A stretch of DNA of 64,000 nucleotides from Rhizobium leucaenae USDA 9039 (GTDB lineage Bacteria > Pseudomonadota > Alphaproteobacteria > Rhizobiales > Rhizobiaceae). The notes below the pieces were generated by a model. That model ran no database searches. It worked only from the letters and a program-made list of their open reading frames with translations, and was not told the DNA's origin. The stretch lies in the NCBI RefSeq assembly GCF_000426285.1, contig NZ_AUFB01000019.1, forward strand, positions 1 to 64,000, read 5' to 3'. The position numbers and the translations under genes were made by a program. Below are positions 9,028 to 18,343 of the stretch, piece by piece (position 1 is the stretch's first letter; each line of letters opens with the position of its first letter).

Positions 9028-11160
9028 TTAGTCACACCGAATATCGGCATAAAGCAGATTGCTCTCCTCGGCATATTTGACGCCGCTTTGATCGAAACAG
9101 AATCTCTTGGGGAGAACACGCGCCAGATAGCGGCGATTGCATTGCGCGGCAAGATCCAGCCTGAACTCTCGCGGGCTTGCGGAAGGCATCGGTTCGGTAA
9201 ATTTCGCATGTCCGAAATAGGCAATGTTGCGGATCAGCATTACCCCGCCGGATTTACCGATCTCGCCGTCTAGGGCGACGAAACCCGCGCCTTCGGCTTC
9301 GGCGATCGTCGGATAGTCGTCCTCCGCCGGCTGCTCGGCGGATAAAGGGATTGCCATCGACTTCAGCGCCACATCGAAGCGCACGTCATCTCTCTCCGGC
9401 ACGCCACCCAGATTGTTCAGATAGTTCCAGTTCAATCGAAGCCTACGCTCGCCATCCTTCTCTGCCGGCGAAAGAGAAAGTTGTGTAGCGGCAAAATCCG
9501 AGGGCTTGGTGCCGTTGCCTTGCGATTCCAGGCCCGGCGCGGGACATTCCGTGTAAAGCGGCCGATAACCGCACTCGGCTCCTCCGGCGTCCCAGAGGCA
9601 ATTGCTGAGTCTGTGCCAATCATCGGAACCGATCTCCGGCATCGACGTCGACAGGTCATTGCCGTCGACGGGGACCATCCAGGGGTGGATCTTTCCCTGC
9701 CCTGACTGGCGCGCCCACTCCGTCCTATGGCTATCGATCTGATGCAGTTTCATTTGTTCTGCCCGCAACTGCAGAAGCTGCGCCCAACGCGGCCGTGAAA
9801 TCCACGGTTCCTGCGCAACGGCATCCGAGGCGAAGCGCTGACCGGTAATTTGCGTCGTCAGCGTGTGGCATGTGGTGCAGTTGCCGCCGGGATCGACGAC
9901 CGATTTTGCGCGACGGATTGCTGCGGCGTGTGTGCTGGTGTAGCCCGAGCCGATGATGCGGAAGGGCGAATTATCGCTGCGCGACATTTTAGGCAGATAG
10001 TCACCCAGGCTGAACGCAGGGTCCCTCTCCTTGCCGGCGTCCGATGAAAATCCAACCCTTGCCATGCCGATATGCGGATCGACGACAGAAGCACGCTTGT
10101 TGTCGTGACAGGCCGAGCAGGCGATCTGAAATGTCGGATCATATAGAGCTTCGGCTGCAGCGCGGCCCTGTCGATCGGAATAGGAGTGCCCGCCGGGCGG
10201 CACGAAACTCTGCGTCCAGTCGAAGTCCTTCCGCTTCTTCGTGCCGTCGAAAAACACGATTTCTCCGGTTTCTCTGTTGAATCCGATGATGCCCAGGCGG
10301 GAGAATTTCGGGTTTGACCTCTGCCAATAGGCATCAGGCTCGATTTCGAGGCTTGATGTGGATTTGCGGCAGAAGGAGAGCCATTCGACATTGCCTTTGA
10401 CGACACGGCTCATCCGCGAATTCATGCCGCAATAGGTGACGCTGCCGGCAAGCGAAGGTTTGTCGCATCGCCCTATGGTGTCGGTCCATTTGACGATGGC
10501 GCCGGCCGCGTCACGATGTTCGAATTCCAGCGGATTTCCAGGCTTCGCCGGATTGGGCTTCAGGTCCACGACATTCCCATCGATTTGCAGGGGAATAACT
10601 TGCGCGACAGCGTCGGTGCAATCGCCGTCGGGTATCGGCCCGAAAACGGCGCGCGCCTCGTCGCCGAACCGCGTAATCACATCGCTGGTTTGAGAGGCGG
10701 GTGCCCATAGGAAATCGCCGTTCCAGCGCTCGACCGCCTTGGCGAATTTGTGGTCATCGTCTTCCTGGCCATCATTGCTGATCAGTTGAAGAGTAGCTTC
10801 CGCAGCGGTGGGCGCGGCCGGTGCCAATTGTCGGCAGAGCTGAAAAATCTGCAGTTCGCGTAGGTAGAGCCGATGGTCCTCATCGTCAGGCAGCGCTTCT
10901 GCGACAGGTTCCTGCGGGGGGGTGGGGGAGATGCAGCCGGTCAATCGGTCGCAACGCTCATTCTCGCCACAGCCTGAAGTGCCGAGCCTAAGGATTGCGT
11001 GGGATGCCATTCGTGCGGCAAGGCGGTGAATGGTGGCCACCTCCGCCTGGTCTCCCGCCGGCCGGCCCGACCCGGGCGGCAAACTCGCCATGGACGCGAT
11101 CAAGATCGATCTCAGACCAATATGCCGCAAAATCATCTCCTCGGCATGTGGGGAGCTCAC
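9028..11160 (-). CDS. Exported two-haem c-type protein of unknown function
   Basis: This reading frame of about 710 residues contains two c-type haem attachment motifs, CSACH (348-352) and CTTCH (428-432). An N-terminal RHIGLRSILIASMASL stretch could act as a signal peptide if translation starts at the ATG at 11136; the GTG at 11160 lies two bases after the stop of the previous gene and may be translationally coupled. C-type haem requires export, so a periplasmic location is expected. The middle is rich in Trp, Asp and Gly (FFDGTKKRKDFDWTQSFVPP). I do not recognise the family beyond the haem sites. It follows the NTF2-like gene directly and precedes the cyclase-ATPase gene by about 116 bp. 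Confidence 0.75.
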   Translation of the reverse strand: MSSPHAEEMILRHIGLRSILIASMASLPPGSGRPAGDQAEVATIHRLAARMASHAILRLGTSGCGENERCDRLTGCISPTPPQEPVAEALPDDEDHRLYLRELQIFQLCRQLAPAAPTAAEATLQLISNDGQEDDDHKFAKAVERWNGDFLWAPASQTSDVITRFGDEARAVFGPIPDGDCTDAVAQVIPLQIDGNVVDLKPNPAKPGNPLEFEHRDAAGAIVKWTDTIGRCDKPSLAGSVTYCGMNSRMSRVVKGNVEWLSFCRKSTSSLEIEPDAYWQRSNPKFSRLGIIGFNRETGEIVFFDGTKKRKDFDWTQSFVPPGGHSYSDRQGRAAAEALYDPTFQIACSACHDNKRASVVDPHIGMARVGFSSDAGKERDPAFSLGDYLPKMSRSDNSPFRIIGSGYTSTHAAAIRRAKSVVDPGGNCTTCHTLTTQITGQRFASDAVAQEPWISRPRWAQLLQLRAEQMKLHQIDSHRTEWARQSGQGKIHPWMVPVDGNDLSTSMPEIGSDDWHRLSNCLWDAGGAECGYRPLYTECPAPGLESQGNGTKPSDFAATQLSLSPAEKDGERRLRLNWNYLNNLGGVPERDDVRFDVALKSMAIPLSAEQPAEDDYPTIAEAEGAGFVALDGEIGKSGGVMLIRNIAYFGHAKFTEPMPSASPREFRLDLAAQCNRRYLARVLPKRFCFDQSGVKYAEESNLLYADIRCD

Positions 11161-11162
11161 CG

Positions 11163-11789
11163 CTACCGCGCTCTGAAACTGATCTTTGGTCCATCCGTGA
11201 TGAGGATAATACTTGAGAACTTCCAGCCGCTGCCGTCTTTCTTGAAGACGGTATGAAGGGCTCCGGTATAATCGACGACCGGCGTTTCGATTCCACCGAA
11301 CTGGATGGTAACAACGACGGTCGTTTTACCCTGCACCGTGTTCGCGTCGATCGCATTCAAAAGCGTATTGCTCTCGATGTGCCTGGTCATGCTTCGGTTT
11401 TTATCCAATTCGTTCGAAAGATCTTCGAGATACTGTTCAAGCTGCAGCTTGTTTGTCTTCAACACGACCTGTTTTTCGATCGAGTTGCAAAGTTCATAGG
11501 TGACATCATCGCGCAGCATCTCGTCGACGCCGACGAGCGAGCCATCGTCCAGGGCCCAATTGTACCGATGGATGAGATCCATGATGAGCTGCCGATCGTC
11601 CGGAGGCGGATTGGTGACCGACAGCAGATAGTCGGTGCCCTGGTAGGTGCAGTCCGGCATGCTGGCTGCCGGATCGGACGGGTCCGATTGAGCAATCGCC
11701 GGTGCCGCTGATATCATGACCACGGTCAGGCCAAGCGCTAGTTTCGTCCGCAAAGCGCGGGTTGCAAAGTCTCCCCTTACGACTGCCAT
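11163..11789 (-). CDS. Exported NTF2/SnoaL-like domain protein
   Basis: From the ATG at 11789, preceded by GGGGAGG, the protein has about 208 residues. It starts with a signal peptide (LRTKLALGLTVVMISAAPAIA, cleavage near AIAQ). The mature part has the order typical of the SnoaL/NTF2-like fold: helix DRQLIMDLIHRYNWALDDGS, then DEMLRDDVTYELC, and late strands VVVTIQFGGIETPVVDYTGAL and SGWKFSSIILIT. Such domains are small cone-shaped folds that act as enzymes or binding modules; catalytic residues cannot be assigned. It is only two bases upstream of the haem protein gene, which points to a shared transcript and a linked role in the periplasm. Confidence 0.75.
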   Translation of the reverse strand: MAVVRGDFATRALRTKLALGLTVVMISAAPAIAQSDPSDPAASMPDCTYQGTDYLLSVTNPPPDDRQLIMDLIHRYNWALDDGSLVGVDEMLRDDVTYELCNSIEKQVVLKTNKLQLEQYLEDLSNELDKNRSMTRHIESNTLLNAIDANTVQGKTTVVVTIQFGGIETPVVDYTGALHTVFKKDGSGWKFSSIILITDGPKISFRAR

Positions 11790-11881
11790 CCCATCCTCCC
11801 CACCATGATGGATCCCGGCAAAACCCCCGCGGAGCCAAGCTGCTGCACGCTGCAAACCCCTTCTTTCACTCGCATTGCCGG

Positions 11882-13291
11882 CTAATGAAACAATCGCCGC
11901 TGCAATTTCAGGCCGCCATCTGTGCGGACCAGTTCGTGCGTCTTGCTTCGGCGTCTGCCATAAGGCTTGAAGCCCCTGGCGCCATAGTCGTTGTAGTCGA
12001 CCTGCCCCGTGAGAAATAACTCGTCGACGAAAGCCTCGGTGGCAGTCGCCAGGCTTGCCGGCTCAACCGACTTTCCGTCCCTCCCCGCGCTGCGCGCCAC
12101 GAAACCCTGCCGCGGTGAGATCATGTCGACATACAGATCCTCGGCAAGGCCGTAACGCAAAGCAGGAAGAACCATCGTAAACGATTCAGCAAATCGGCTA
12201 TCATCCGCCATCTCATCAAATTCCGCTTGAAGAGCGTCCGGGGATGACTGAATGGTTACGGCCGTTTCCATCGACAAAATGGAATGGCTGACGAATGCGC
12301 CCAAAAATATTCCGAGATAGTTCTGATTTTTCTGAGCGCTTTGAAGGGCGATGGCGGTGGCAACCTCCGCAAAGTAACCTGACACTTGATTTGCCTTTGT
12401 CGCGGCGCCGGCCAAGATGTCTCTCATGTCCTCAGTGACGGCGAGCAGCTCGTTTGGCGTTGGCGCATTGGGATCGACGGCAGAGAGGGTCAGCATGTCG
12501 GCTAGCGCTTCGAACAGCGCGCCGGTAAATACCCTCGAAAAAGAATGCGGATTGGACGAGAGACTTGTCGTCAGAGCGCTGGAAGGAAGGCTGGACGGGT
12601 CGCAATAGCTGAAAAAGCTCGACGCATTGCGAAGACAGTTGGGATCGGCGTCTTTTGGATAAAGCGCATGCACGGCAGTCCCGAACTGCTCCCCGATCCG
12701 CGAAAGTCTGGAGTCACCGCAGAGGTTGCCATATGTCTCCACCAATATGGCCTGGCGTAATGACGGCAACTGCAGTGCACATAATATGGCGCTCATATCG
12801 CCGAAGGTTTCATGAAAGGACGCGACCTCTTGAAGGTGAGCTGTCCACAGACTTGGTCTGATCGCATCGAGGATGGCGTGCCCCAATTCGTGGCAGACCA
12901 CATCAGGGCTCGCACAGGAATAGACTTTTCCGCAAGCCGAAGGTCCGTGATAAAAATTCAAGGCATTGCGGTCGTAGTCGGCTTCCAGATCTTCCCATCG
13001 ATCAAGATGCACTTCGAGAGTTTCGCCCCTTTGCCACCATTTCGGTTGCGGGACTATCGGTGCCCAGAAATTGGCGCCACGTTTCAGCGCCTCTGCGGCG
13101 GTCCAATATCGGAATGCGGGGGAATTGATGTCATTGCTGACAGGCGGCACGGCCCCCGGAAACAAAAACTTCAAAGGCGGGAGCGTGACGTCCGGTTTCG
13201 GGGCGATGGTGAATACCCCGCTTGCTGGATCGTCCTCCCATATGGTGAGGTCCGTGATAACGGGTGGGTTGTTCAACGGCGCGACACTCAT
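11882..13291 (-). CDS. M4/thermolysin-like zinc metallopeptidase
   Basis: The 469-residue protein has HELGH at 134-138 inside DVVCHELGHAILDAI, and a downstream ETFGD at 161-165. The HExxH followed about 23 residues later by ExxxD is the gluzincin layout of thermolysin-type (M4) peptidases, with H134, H138 and E161 as zinc ligands and E135 as catalytic base. No signal peptide or propeptide is visible: the start MSVAPLNNPP has an AGGAG ribosome site and cannot be extended convincingly. Secreted M4 enzymes are normally longer at the N-terminus, so this one may act inside the cell or leave by another route. It leads the minus-strand series. Confidence 0.7.
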   Translation of the reverse strand: MSVAPLNNPPVITDLTIWEDDPASGVFTIAPKPDVTLPPLKFLFPGAVPPVSNDINSPAFRYWTAAEALKRGANFWAPIVPQPKWWQRGETLEVHLDRWEDLEADYDRNALNFYHGPSACGKVYSCASPDVVCHELGHAILDAIRPSLWTAHLQEVASFHETFGDMSAILCALQLPSLRQAILVETYGNLCGDSRLSRIGEQFGTAVHALYPKDADPNCLRNASSFFSYCDPSSLPSSALTTSLSSNPHSFSRVFTGALFEALADMLTLSAVDPNAPTPNELLAVTEDMRDILAGAATKANQVSGYFAEVATAIALQSAQKNQNYLGIFLGAFVSHSILSMETAVTIQSSPDALQAEFDEMADDSRFAESFTMVLPALRYGLAEDLYVDMISPRQGFVARSAGRDGKSVEPASLATATEAFVDELFLTGQVDYNDYGARGFKPYGRRRSKTHELVRTDGGLKLQRRLFH

Positions 13292-13456
13292 AATCTGCTC
13301 CTGTTCAATCTCGACTTCCGGCAGAGGTATGTTCAGGTCTGGATTGAGGATTCATATGCCATCGATCGCGGACAACGCGCGCCGCCTGAGCGGCCTTTTC
13401 GGCATGGGTATAAACACCCTTTAGGTGCTGCGAATTTTAAATGCTATCTAAGGTTA

Positions 13457-13503
13457 TCTCAATCGGTCAAACGGGCTAGAATCCCTAATTACTTCGATTG
13501 AGA
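13457..13503. promoter_or_regulatory. Inverted repeat between divergent peptidase genes
   Basis: TCTCAATCG (13457-13465) and CGATTGAGA (13495-13503) form a perfect 9-bp inverted repeat with a 29-bp spacer, in the 373-bp gap (13292-13664) between the divergent M4-like peptidase and pepT. It could be a regulator site for either gene. Nothing else distinctive was seen in this gap. Confidence 0.35.
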
Positions 13504-13664
13504 CGCGTGCGGACGATCCCGGCGAGAGCGGGAGTATAATCGCCCGATCACAAGCACGGTTTGTTCCACAGAAACGCCTCGACAAAACAGAAATGCATTC
13601 ACGACCTAACCGACCGAGGCTATAGCTGAGTTATCGCTGATAGGCAGATAGTGGACCCGAGCTC

Positions 13665-14897
13665 ATGACAGATACCGTTTCCGACCGCTTCCTTCGCTAC
13701 GTCGTTGTCGACACGCAATCGGATCCCAAGTCCTCAACACAGCCCTCCACGGAAAAGCAGAGGAATCTTGGCCGTATCCTGGTCGAGGAATTGTTGACGA
13801 TCGGTATCTCGGATGCGCATCTCGATGACCACGGCTACGTCTACGCAACCATCCCCTCCAATGTCGATAAGCCGGTCCCGGTCATCTGCTTCTGTTCGCA
13901 TATGGATACGGCTCCCGACTTCACCGGAACGAACGTCAAGCCACAGATCCTGCGAAATTATGGTGGCGGCGACATTCAGCTTCCAGGCGATCCGCAGCAG
14001 ATCATTCGCGTCAGCGACAATCCGGTTCTGCACGACCAGATCGGCAACGACATCATCACGTCGGATGGTACGACGCTGCTCGGTGCGGACGACAAGGCGG
14101 GTCTCGCGGAGATTATGACGGCGGCCCAGTTCTTGGTCGACAATCCGAACATCGAACATGGAACGATCAAGCTCCTGTTCACGACGGATGAGGAAATCGG
14201 ACGCGGGGTCGACAAGGTCGATCTGACGAAGCTCGGCGCCGAGTTCGCCTATACCGTCGATGGCGAAACGGCCGGCCATATCGAGGATGAAACTTTCTCT
14301 GCCGACGGCGTCGAAATCACCATTCAGGGCGTCGCGATCCATCCCGGTTTTGCCAAGGGCAAGATGGAGAACGCCATAAAAATCGCCGGCGACGTCATCA
14401 GCCGGCTGCCGAAGGATATGGCGCCGGAGACGACGGGCGGCAGGGATGGTTTCATTCACCCGACGGGCGTGACCGGTTCGATGGAAAAGGCGGCCCTGAG
14501 CTTTATCGTCCGCGACTTCAACGATGACGGTCTTGCCAGCAAAGAGGCCATGCTTGAGGCGATCGTGAAACAGGTGATGGCTGGCTATCCCGGCTCCGCC
14601 TATTCCTTCAAGGTCAAGCAGCAGTACCGCAACATGAAAGCCATTCTCGACCGCCATCCTGAAATTGTCGATAACGCGATCGAAGCCGTCCGGCGCGCCG
14701 GCATGACGCCTGTGCGTGGCAGCATCCGCGGCGGCACCGATGGTTCTCGCCTGTCGTTCATGGGCCTGCCCTGCGCCAACATCTTCGCCGGCGGCCATGC
14801 CTTTCACTCTCCGCTCGAATGGGTCAGCCGGCAGGACATGGAAAAGGCCGTCAAGACGCTTGTCGAGTTGGCAAAAATCTGGGCGGAGCGTGCTTGA
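13665..14897 (+). CDS. pepT: Peptidase T (tripeptide aminopeptidase, M20B)
   Basis: The 410-residue protein matches PepT over its full length. It removes the N-terminal residue from tripeptides in the cytoplasm and uses two zinc ions. The metal ligands are in SHMDTAPDF (about 79-87), LGADDKAGLAEI (about 143), TTDEEIGRG (about 178) and VDGETAGHIEDE; the late GGTDGSRLSFMGLPCANIFAGG and AFHSPLEWV motifs are also typical. No neighbour suggests a special role, so general peptide salvage is the expected job. A strong terminator follows. Confidence 0.95.
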   Translation: MTDTVSDRFLRYVVVDTQSDPKSSTQPSTEKQRNLGRILVEELLTIGISDAHLDDHGYVYATIPSNVDKPVPVICFCSHMDTAPDFTGTNVKPQILRNYGGGDIQLPGDPQQIIRVSDNPVLHDQIGNDIITSDGTTLLGADDKAGLAEIMTAAQFLVDNPNIEHGTIKLLFTTDEEIGRGVDKVDLTKLGAEFAYTVDGETAGHIEDETFSADGVEITIQGVAIHPGFAKGKMENAIKIAGDVISRLPKDMAPETTGGRDGFIHPTGVTGSMEKAALSFIVRDFNDDGLASKEAMLEAIVKQVMAGYPGSAYSFKVKQQYRNMKAILDRHPEIVDNAIEAVRRAGMTPVRGSIRGGTDGSRLSFMGLPCANIFAGGHAFHSPLEWVSRQDMEKAVKTLVELAKIWAERA

Positions 14898-14920
14898 ACG
14901 CCCGGCGGACGCAATGATCT

Positions 14921-14961
14921 CGCCGTCATGCGTCGCCACTCACCCCATGACGGCGCATTTT
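14921..14961 (+). terminator. Rho-independent terminator after pepT
   Basis: A perfect 10-bp stem CGCCGTCATG (14921-14930) with CATGACGGCG (14946-14955) is followed by CATTTT. It separates pepT from the convergent flavin monooxygenase gene whose stop lies at the same point. Confidence 0.85.
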
Positions 14962-16055
14962 CATTCGATACGAAGCCCCGCCTTTTTCAGAAGCGGGATG
15001 ACCCGGTCGCAGAAATAGGGCAGTTCCTGCGTATAGTTGACGAAGGACAAGGCGATGCCGACATAGCCTTGGGCTGATATGCCGATCATCTCCTCGACGA
15101 TCTTTTCCGGCGTGCCCATCAGCGGATAGCTGCCGGCGCCGCCGGCAAAGCGCTGGCGGTATCGGTCGTAGGCTTCCCGATCATGCGATTGCGAGAACTC
15201 TTTCTTCCCCGCCATATGCTGATCGACGGCGGCGTGATCGGCCATGGTAACGGCATAGCGGGTGTAATACTCCTCCGCCTCCTGCTGCGTCTGGCGACAG
15301 ACCACATGGCAGACGGTGTAGACGCCGACGTCCCTGCCCTGTTTCTCTGCCCGTTCGCGTATATCGATTACGTGCTTTCCGGCATCGGCGATCTCGGTGA
15401 AGGTGGTGAAGAGATAATCGCAATTCGCCGCCGCAAAGTCGCGGCCGGGGCCACCAAAAGCGGCATTCATCGTCACCGGCCGCGGCATCTGCAGGCTCGC
15501 CGGACGGCTGACGGCTTCCTTCAGCGTATAGTAGGTGCCGGCGTAGTCGACCGGTTCGTCGGAGGCGTAGACCTTTTCGACGATCTCCAGCCATTCTGCC
15601 GCCTGATCGTAGCCCTTCTCGACCAAGGGAACGCCGAACATGCCGAATTCCTTCGGGTTCCAGCCGCAGACGATGTTGAGGCCGGCTCGTCCCTGGCTGA
15701 TGTGATCGACAGTCGCCAGCGACTTGGCGGCATAAAGCGGATGCACCAGCGGTACATGCACGGTCATGAAGAGGCCGATCTTCTCGGTGGCAGCCGCCAG
15801 CGCCGCCGCCCAGGTGAAGGTCTCGAACGACCATTCGCGCACCCGGTTTTTGCCGCCGAAGCCGCGCCAGCGGGCAATCGGCAGAAAAAATTCCAACCCC
15901 GCACGGTCGGCGATTTGCGCGGCGGTCAGATTGTCCTGCCAGCCAGCCGTCCAGCGTTCCGGCACATCGGTGATCGCCAGGCCGCCGTCGGCGTTGGCGG
16001 AGAATACGCCGAGCTTCAGACGGTTTGAACCCTTCAGCGGATGCGTCTTGATCAT
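14961..16055 (-). CDS. LLM-class flavin-dependent monooxygenase (SfnG/SsuD type)
   Basis: The 364-residue protein belongs to the bacterial luciferase-like FMNH2-dependent monooxygenases, close to the alkanesulfonate/dimethylsulfone and RutA-like subgroup. Recognisable segments are LKLGVFSANADGGLAIT (about 13-29), SFETFTWAAALAAATEKIG, HISQGRAGLNIVCGWNPKEF (about 115-135) and the C-terminal GYVGIALSFVNYTQELPYF. It is a TIM-barrel cytoplasmic enzyme that depends on a separate flavin reductase, which is not encoded next to it. The start has a GAGGGA site. Its substrate (sulfonate, sulfone or nitrogen heterocycle) cannot be fixed from sequence. Confidence 0.88.
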   Translation of the reverse strand: MIKTHPLKGSNRLKLGVFSANADGGLAITDVPERWTAGWQDNLTAAQIADRAGLEFFLPIARWRGFGGKNRVREWSFETFTWAAALAAATEKIGLFMTVHVPLVHPLYAAKSLATVDHISQGRAGLNIVCGWNPKEFGMFGVPLVEKGYDQAAEWLEIVEKVYASDEPVDYAGTYYTLKEAVSRPASLQMPRPVTMNAAFGGPGRDFAAANCDYLFTTFTEIADAGKHVIDIRERAEKQGRDVGVYTVCHVVCRQTQQEAEEYYTRYAVTMADHAAVDQHMAGKKEFSQSHDREAYDRYRQRFAGGAGSYPLMGTPEKIVEEMIGISAQGYVGIALSFVNYTQELPYFCDRVIPLLKKAGLRIE

Positions 16056-16097
16056 CTTTCCCTCGGCGGCGGCGACTGTAAATTACCAAACGTCAGA

Positions 16098-16134
16098 AAC
16101 AAGAAGCCCGGCGGGATGTCTCGCGCCGGGCTTT
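16098..16134 (-). terminator. Probable terminator after the MHS transporter gene
   Basis: AGCCCGGCG (16105-16113) pairs with CGCCGGGCT (16124-16132). Reading the minus strand, the stem is followed by TTCTTGTTTC; on the plus strand it is followed by TTTC, so it may act both ways. Confidence 0.7.
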
Positions 16135-16144
16135 CAGTGCATCG

Positions 16145-18028
16145 TTACTTGATCGCGTTGAGATCAACGCCCTTCGTGTCGCGGATAAAGATAAGGCCAA
16201 CGACAAGGCTCATCGCCGCAACGGCGATCGGATACCAAAGGCCGTAGTAGATATCGCCCTTGGCGGCACTCATCGCAAAGACCGTTGCCGGAAGCAGGCC
16301 GCCGAACCAGCCGTTGCCGATATGATAGGGCAAGGACATGCCGGTATAGCGGATGCGAGTCGGGAACATCTCGACCAATATCGCGGCAATGGGACCATAG
16401 ACCATGGTCACATAGATGACGAGAATGGTGAGAATGGCGATGGTGAGCGGCCAGTTTACCGCATTGGGATCGGCGACCATCTTAAATGCACCGCCGTTCG
16501 CTATGGTGTAAACGGGCATTTCCGTCGCCCCCGCGGCTTGATCCGCCGTGAGCAGCTTTGCCTTCACGAGGTCGGCGACCGGAGTAACCGTCTTTTCCCC
16601 GGCGCGGATCGTCGCTGCATTGAGGCCGAGTTCCGGGTTTGCGGCAATGAAGCCATCCAATTTGACATCGGGCACTTTGGCCGGATCGCGCGCGAGCGGG
16701 AAGCCGGCCTTCTGCAGAGCAAGGTTCAGATCATGCGTGAACGCTGCGCTCTTTGCCGCAGCGTCAGCACCGGCGGTGACGGCATTGTATGAGGTGACGG
16801 TCGTATCACCGACGGTGACCGTCGCCGGCTGGCCGGCCGGGCCATCGACGATGGCATAGGGGACAGAACTCTTTGACAGAAACGAAGTCGCAATGTCACA
16901 GGAGTTGTTGAATTTCGCCGTGCCGACCGGGTTGAACTGGAAGGTGCAATCGCCGGGCGACGCGGTGACGGTGGCGCGGATCGTCTGCTCCGCCTGGGCG
17001 AGAGCCGGGTTTGCCGCGCGGGTCAATGCGTTGAACAGCGGGAAATAAGTCAGGATAGCCAAAGCAAGGCCGGCCATGATGATCGGCTTGCGGCCGATCT
17101 TGTCGGATAACCAACCGAACACGACGAAGAAGCCGCTGCCGATGACAAGCGCTATGGCGATCATGATATTGACCGATTGGCCATCGACCTTCAGCACGTT
17201 TTGCAGGAAGAACAGCGAATAGAACTGGCCCGCATACCAGACGACCGCCTGGCCAGCGGTAAGGCCGAGAAGCGCGAGCAAAGCGATCCTGGCGTTCTTC
17301 CATTGCCCGAAAGCCTCCGACAGCGGTGCTTTGGAGCCCTTGCCCTCTTGTTTCATCTTTTGGAATGCCGGCGATTCACTGAGAGATAGCCGAATCCAAA
17401 CCGAAATGCCAAGAAGGACGCAGGACAGGATGAAGGGGATACGCCAGCCCCAATCGGCAAAGACGCTTTTGCCCAGCCAATTCTGCACCACCAGGATGAC
17501 GATGAGCGACAGGAAGAGCCCGAGCGTTGCCGTCGTCTGAATCCAGGATGTGTAATAGCCACGCCGGTCGTTGGGCGCATGTTCGGCAACATAGGTCGCC
17601 GCGCCGCCATATTCTCCGCCAAGCGCCAGGCCCTGCAGCAGGCGCAACGCGATCAAAATGACCGGGGCGATGATGCCCCAACTGGCCGAACCCGGCAGGA
17701 CGCCGACCAGGAAGGTCGACAGGCCCATGATCATGATCGTGACCAGAAACGTATATTTGCGGCCGACGAGATCACCGATCCGTCCGAAGACCAGCGCGCC
17801 GAACGGCCGGACAAGGAAGCCCGCCGCAAAAGCGAGCAGCGCGAAAATATTGCGAGTCGCCTCCGGATAATCACTGAAAAAGGCCGCACCGATGAATGTG
17901 GCCAAGGAACCATAGAGATAGAAATCATACCATTCGAAAACAGTTCCGAGCGAAGATGCAAAGATCACCTTCTTCTCTTCTCTGGTCATACCTCGACCAG
18001 AAGCTTCACCTACTGAGGTGGTTGCCAT
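16145..18028 (-). CDS. MHS-family (major facilitator) organic acid:proton symporter with periplasmic insert
   Basis: The protein has about 627 residues from MATTSVGEASG, preceded by GGGAGG; the reading frame extends upstream but without support. Helices 1-7 carry MHS signatures: VFEWYDFYLYGSL, FLVRPFGALVFGRIGDLVGRKYTF and LQGLALGGEYGGAATYVAEH. Between two late helices lies an insert of roughly 150 mostly soluble residues (about 350-500) with a probable disulfide pair (GDCTFQF and NNSCDIA). Such inserts occur in a subset of MHS carriers. Substrates of this family are metabolites such as 2-oxoglutarate, citrate, proline or betaine. The upstream sigma-54-like promoter and activator-type repeats suggest dicarboxylate-like or nitrogen-linked control. 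Confidence 0.88.
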   Translation of the reverse strand: MATTSVGEASGRGMTREEKKVIFASSLGTVFEWYDFYLYGSLATFIGAAFFSDYPEATRNIFALLAFAAGFLVRPFGALVFGRIGDLVGRKYTFLVTIMIMGLSTFLVGVLPGSASWGIIAPVILIALRLLQGLALGGEYGGAATYVAEHAPNDRRGYYTSWIQTTATLGLFLSLIVILVVQNWLGKSVFADWGWRIPFILSCVLLGISVWIRLSLSESPAFQKMKQEGKGSKAPLSEAFGQWKNARIALLALLGLTAGQAVVWYAGQFYSLFFLQNVLKVDGQSVNIMIAIALVIGSGFFVVFGWLSDKIGRKPIIMAGLALAILTYFPLFNALTRAANPALAQAEQTIRATVTASPGDCTFQFNPVGTAKFNNSCDIATSFLSKSSVPYAIVDGPAGQPATVTVGDTTVTSYNAVTAGADAAAKSAAFTHDLNLALQKAGFPLARDPAKVPDVKLDGFIAANPELGLNAATIRAGEKTVTPVADLVKAKLLTADQAAGATEMPVYTIANGGAFKMVADPNAVNWPLTIAILTILVIYVTMVYGPIAAILVEMFPTRIRYTGMSLPYHIGNGWFGGLLPATVFAMSAAKGDIYYGLWYPIAVAAMSLVVGLIFIRDTKGVDLNAIK

Positions 18029-18225
18029 TTTTTGTTCCTCCCAGTTGCACCAAGGATATGGACAGCCACAGCCGTGCCATACCCTCCCATGTTGGCATTG
18101 CACTTGGTTTTCGGGCCTGTCGGCCCGGCAAACCTTGCGCCGGCAAATGTCCTCCAGATTTCCTCCCCAAGAGGTCATCCACCTGATGCACGAGAGAAGT
18201 GTTGACCAAAAATTGAAAAATGCAA

Positions 18226-18241
18226 TGCCAACAACTTGCCC
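18226..18241 (-). promoter_or_regulatory. Candidate sigma-54 promoter of the MHS transporter
   Basis: On the minus strand GGGCAAGTTGTTGGCA keeps the invariant GG and GC elements exactly 10 bases apart and matches most of the -24/-12 consensus; the -12 box reads TGGCA instead of TTGCA. It lies about 200 bases before the ATG at 18028, leaving a leader of roughly 185 bases. Confidence 0.45.
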
Positions 18242-18343
18242 CCACTGTCTAAAACTGTGTGTAAGGCGGCGAGAGGGGCAAGGTAATCCTGCAAAGCGAC
18301 AGCCTCGGATCGCCGAGATCGCCCGCAAATCCATTCCGTCAAT

